Assembly (NCBI RefSeq): GCF_030063415.1
Contig: NZ_JASITA010000015.1
Coordinates: 131,534 to 181,425 of the forward strand
Source of the DNA: Streptomyces sp. H27-C3
Lineage (GTDB): Bacteria; Actinomycetota; Actinomycetes; Streptomycetales; Streptomycetaceae
Reading direction: 5' to 3'
Length of the DNA: 49,892 nucleotides
Shown: one piece after another, positions 47,421 to 49,892 of the stretch
Layout of the letters: every line of letters begins with the position of its first letter
Position numbering within the stretch: the first letter of the stretch is position 1
Translations under genes and position numbers: made by a program
Notes under the pieces: generated by a model
The model's database searches: none
What the model saw: the letters and a program-made list of their open reading frames with translations, nothing else
Told to the model about the DNA's origin: nothing

Positions 47421-48479
47421 ATGGCTACTTCCTCCCTCTCCGGATCCCCCTCCGGCCGCGCCGAACCTCTCGCCCTCGCCGCCGCCGGGGTCACCGTCGT
47501 GCTGTGGGCCTCGGCCTTCGTGTCGATCCGGAGCGCGGGTGAGGCGTACGCGCCCGGCGCGCTCGCCCTGGGCCGACTGGTGACCGGATCGCTGGCACTC
47601 GTCGCGATCCTGCTGATACGTCGCGAAGGCCTCCCCCCGCGGGCCGCGTGGCGCGGGATCGCGGTGTCCGGACTGCTGTGGTTCGGCGGCTACGCGGTGC
47701 TCCTCAACTGGGGCGAGCAGTTGGTCGACGCGGGCACCGCGTCCCTCGTGGTCAATGTCGCGCCGATCCTGATGGCCCTGCTCGCGGGCCGCCTGCTCGG
47801 CGAGGGTCTGCCGCCGAGGCTGCTGGCCGGGATGGTGGTGTCCTTCGCGGGGGCGGCGGTCGTCGGCCTGTCGATGTCGGGCGGCGGCAGTACCTCAGTG
47901 CTGGGTGTGGTGCTCTGCCTGGTGGCCGCGGTGACCTACGCGTGCGGCGTCGTCGCGCAGAAGCCCACGCTGACACATGCGAGCCCGCTGCAAGTGACGA
48001 CGTACGGCTGCCTGGTGGGAATGGTCGGCTGCCTGCCGTTCGCGGGGCAGCTGTTCCATGACGTCGCGCGAGCGCCGATGTCGGCGACGCTCAACATGGT
48101 CTATCTGGGCGTCTTCCCGACCGCTATCGCGTTCACGACCTGGGCGTACGCCCTGGCCAGGACGACGGCGGGCAAGATGGGCTCGACGACGTACGCGGTG
48201 CCCGCACTGGTGGTGCTGATGTCCTGGCTGCTGCTCGACGAGGTGCCGGGTTGGCTGACGCTGCTGGGCGGTGTGATCTGCCTGGCGGGCGTGGCGGTTT
48301 CGCGCTCACGGTCCAGGAAGCGGGCGTCCACCCGGGTGGTGACCACGGGGGCGGACGCCGCGGACCTTACGACCTCGGGGGCAATAGAGCGCGGGCTCCC
48401 GGCTGATCCACGCCCCATTGCCCCCGAGGTCGTTACGGTTGCGCCTCCCGAGCAGCCGCGCGCTTCGCGAGAATCCTGA
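47421..48479 (+). CDS. EamA-family (DMT) exporter
   Basis: A 352-residue transporter with ten membrane helices in two EamA repeats (about residues 15-150 and 155-290; ASAFVSIRSAGEAYAPGALA, YLGVFPTAIAFTTWAYALAR). It probably exports amino acids or metabolites and is likely controlled by the preceding ArsR protein. After the last helix (GVAVSRSRSRKR, about residue 296) comes a 55-residue tail encoded by a terminator hairpin and by the 3' end of the convergent MFS gene (47-nt overlap). The tail is probably not part of the ancestral protein. Confidence 0.88.
   Translation: MATSSLSGSPSGRAEPLALAAAGVTVVLWASAFVSIRSAGEAYAPGALALGRLVTGSLALVAILLIRREGLPPRAAWRGIAVSGLLWFGGYAVLLNWGEQLVDAGTASLVVNVAPILMALLAGRLLGEGLPPRLLAGMVVSFAGAAVVGLSMSGGGSTSVLGVVLCLVAAVTYACGVVAQKPTLTHASPLQVTTYGCLVGMVGCLPFAGQLFHDVARAPMSATLNMVYLGVFPTAIAFTTWAYALARTTAGKMGSTTYAVPALVVLMSWLLLDEVPGWLTLLGGVICLAGVAVSRSRSRKRASTRVVTTGADAADLTTSGAIERGLPADPRPIAPEVVTVAPPEQPRASRES
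48369..48433. terminator. 17-bp hairpin inside the EamA reading frame
   Basis: ACGACCTCGGGGGCAAT (48369-48385) pairs perfectly with 48417-48433 across a 31-nt loop that has further pairing. It sits just at the stop of the convergent MFS gene, as an intergenic bidirectional terminator would, but the EamA frame reads through it. Confidence 0.75.
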
Positions 48480-49770
48480 TCGAGAGCAGTGCGATCACGG
48501 CCAGACCGATGATGTAGGCCGAGACCGCCATCGACGTACCGGTCGTCTCCAGCAGCAGGACCATCATGAACGGGGCGAGGCCGCCGCCGAAGACCGCCGC
48601 GATCTGATAGCCGAGCGAGGCTCCCGTGTAGCGCATCTCGGCGGTGAACAGCTCGGCGAACAGGGCCGCCTGGGGGCCGTACATGATGCTCAGGAAGCAG
48701 CTGGTCACGAAGGTGCCCACGGCCAGCCAGAGCAGCGATTTCGTGTCGATCAGCAGGAACATCGGGATCGCCCACAGCCCCAGGCCCGCCGCGCCCAGCG
48801 CGTAGATCCGCAGGCGGCCGATGCGGTCGGAGAGGGCGGCCGATGCGGGGATCAGCACCAGTTGGGTGAGGCTGATGCAGAGCGAGACGGTGAGCACCGC
48901 ACTGCGCTTCATGTCGAGTTCGCGGGTCGCGTAGTCGAGCACGCCGGTGATGATGATGTAGAAGGTCGCGGTGTTGACGGCGAAGGAGCCGCCGGCCAGG
49001 AAGACCGTGCCGAGGTGCTTGCGCAGGATCGTACGCAGCGGGGAGCGGCTCTGGCCCTTCTCCTGCGCGGCCAGGGCCTGTTCGGCCTCGCGGAACTCGG
49101 GGGTTTCCTCGACGTGGGTGTGGATGTACCAGGCGAGGACGAGCACGAGGACGCCGACGAAGAACGGCACCCGCCAGCCCCACGAGGCGAAGGCGCTCTC
49201 GCTCGTCGTGGCGCCCACGACGAGGAAGACGGTGTTGGCGGTGACGACGCCGATGGGCACGCCCAGCTGGACGAGGCTGCCGTAGAGGCCGCGCTTGCCC
49301 TCGGGGGCGTACTCGGTGGCCATGAGCATCGCACCGCCCCACTGCGCGCCGACCGCGATGCCCTGGAGCACGCGTAGGAACACGAGCAGGATCGGAGCGG
49401 CGATCCCGATCGTTTCGTACGTCGGCAGGAGGCCGATGCCGGTGGTGGCGAGGCCCATCAGGGTGAGCGCGATGACCAGCATCGGCTTGCGGCCGTGCTT
49501 GTCGCCGAACTGCCCGGCGATGACGCCGCCGACGGGCCGGGCGAGGAAACCGACGGCGAAGGTGGCGAAGGCCGCGAGGACACCGGCCGAGGAACTCCCG
49601 GACGGGAAGTAGAGGTCGCCGAGGACGAGCGCGGCGGCGATGCCGAAGACGAAGTAGTCGTACCACTCGACGGCGGAGGCGAGAGCGGCAGCGGTGGCGA
49701 CCTTGCGCCGGTTGCGGTCGGCTGGGGCGGAATCAGGGGTTCCGACGAGCGGGGATGCGGCCGTGTCCAT
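48433..49770 (-). CDS. MFS metabolite:H+ symporter (ShiA/ProP type)
   Basis: A 445-residue, 12-helix transporter of the metabolite:H+ symporter family. First-helix signature ASAVEWYDYFVFGIAAALVL (residues about 27-46), loop GQFGDKHGRKPMLVIAL (MFS A motif), RVLQGIAVGAQWGGAMLMAT and EYAPEGKRGLYGSLVQLGVP. Substrates of relatives are shikimate, proline/betaine or alpha-ketoglutarate; not resolved here. ATG 49770 (MDTAASPL) is preferred over GTG three codons earlier. A palindrome lies 71 bp upstream and may be an operator. Confidence 0.88.
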   Translation of the reverse strand: MDTAASPLVGTPDSAPADRNRRKVATAAALASAVEWYDYFVFGIAAALVLGDLYFPSGSSSAGVLAAFATFAVGFLARPVGGVIAGQFGDKHGRKPMLVIALTLMGLATTGIGLLPTYETIGIAAPILLVFLRVLQGIAVGAQWGGAMLMATEYAPEGKRGLYGSLVQLGVPIGVVTANTVFLVVGATTSESAFASWGWRVPFFVGVLVLVLAWYIHTHVEETPEFREAEQALAAQEKGQSRSPLRTILRKHLGTVFLAGGSFAVNTATFYIIITGVLDYATRELDMKRSAVLTVSLCISLTQLVLIPASAALSDRIGRLRIYALGAAGLGLWAIPMFLLIDTKSLLWLAVGTFVTSCFLSIMYGPQAALFAELFTAEMRYTGASLGYQIAAVFGGGLAPFMMVLLLETTGTSMAVSAYIIGLAVIALLSIRILAKRAAAREAQP

Positions 49771-49840
49771 GCGGTGCACACTCCGGTGGGTGCGGGGCGG
49801 GAGGGGACGGAGGGGGGCGGCGGCGAGATGTGCGGGGAAC

Positions 49841-49858
49841 GTACCGACCGGATGGTAC
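49841..49858. promoter_or_regulatory. Palindrome upstream of MFS gene, candidate operator
   Basis: GTACCGACCGGATGGTAC has matching arms GTACC/GGTAC around an 8-nt centre and stands 71 bp before the MFS start. The regulator, if any, lies beyond the window end. Nothing else is recognisable from 49771 to 49892. Confidence 0.45.
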
Positions 49859-49892
49859 GGAGGTCAACTGGTTGTGCGGGGGGAGTTTTTTT

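Noticed and set aside
1..49892. Secondary-metabolite cluster or phage-defence island
   Set aside because: No PKS, NRPS, terpene, lanthipeptide or known defence genes are visible; the accessory content is confined to the tRNA-Leu element and decayed junctions.

Overview
The window reads as chromosomal DNA of a Streptomyces. The evidence is very high GC with strong GC3 bias, a chaplin gene pair (coat proteins of aerial hyphae, one with a sortase signal), mycothiol-type formaldehyde detoxification, several TetR/acyl-CoA modules, a SoxR of the actinobacterial type, and the familiar streptomycete intergenic repeats. Most of it is core-type chromosome, broken by one integrative element and several decayed junctions.

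Layout. 1-5.2 kb: end of a RecD-like helicase, a conserved hypothetical, a DUF5703 protein, a long and a short chaplin (chpC/chpH type) and an M20 peptidase. 5.4-12.3 kb: tRNA-Leu(GAG) carrying a degraded integrative element of about 6.8 kb. The element is bounded by a 61/62-bp direct repeat of the tRNA 3' end plus its terminator. It holds an integrase C-terminal remnant, IS701-like and IS6-like transposase pieces, a frameshifted serine recombinase, and regulatory cargo: an ECF41 (SigJ-type) sigma factor, and a PP2C phosphatase coupled to a STAS anti-anti-sigma factor. 12.4-14.1 kb: MBL hydrolase and S-(hydroxymethyl)mycothiol dehydrogenase. 14.2-19.7 kb: a beheaded amidohydrolase, a MITE-like repeat, amino-acid permease plus GntR regulator, gluconokinase, and a gluconate permease with a large internal deletion. 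19.7-24.3 kb: b-type cytochrome with sulfite-oxidase-fold molybdoenzyme, APC permease, an uncharacterised protein and an ASCH protein. 24.4-29.4 kb: fragments of a glycosidase and a sugar ABC permease around a 2-hydroxyacid dehydrogenase, a flavoprotein dehydrogenase, Nudix and two DUF202 proteins, then a repeat-rich intergenic stretch. 29.4-31.9 kb: quinone reductase, a His-rich protein and a second MBL protein.

32-37.5 kb is a TetR-controlled acyl-CoA module: an aminoglycoside-phosphotransferase-like protein with an ACAD10/11-type dehydrogenase on the + strand, and SDR, acyl-CoA ligase and TetR on the - strand. Both promoters carry the same 13-mer, CATACCGACTGGT. 37.6-41.1 kb: a NamZ-type muramidase, a serine hydrolase and a zinc-ribbon hypothetical. 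41.3-46.4 kb: BKACE enzyme, SoxR, MaoC dehydratase and its TetR (shared operator TGAGCAAGCGCTTAG), a YiaA protein, and an acyl-CoA dehydrogenase divergent from a third TetR. 46.4-49.8 kb: an ArsR-type regulator and EamA exporter, both preceded by TTCGG-N6-CCGAA, convergent with an MFS transporter.

The most interesting signals are the three self-consistent regulator/operator sets, the MITE-like repeats whose terminal CTAG supplies the stop codon of the neighbouring gene (two cases), the tRNA-Leu element with candidate integrase arm sites, the gntP deletion beside an intact gntK, and an exporter whose reading frame runs through a terminator hairpin. I did not find a defence system, CRISPR array or secondary-metabolite cluster, and I do not claim a wholly new system.
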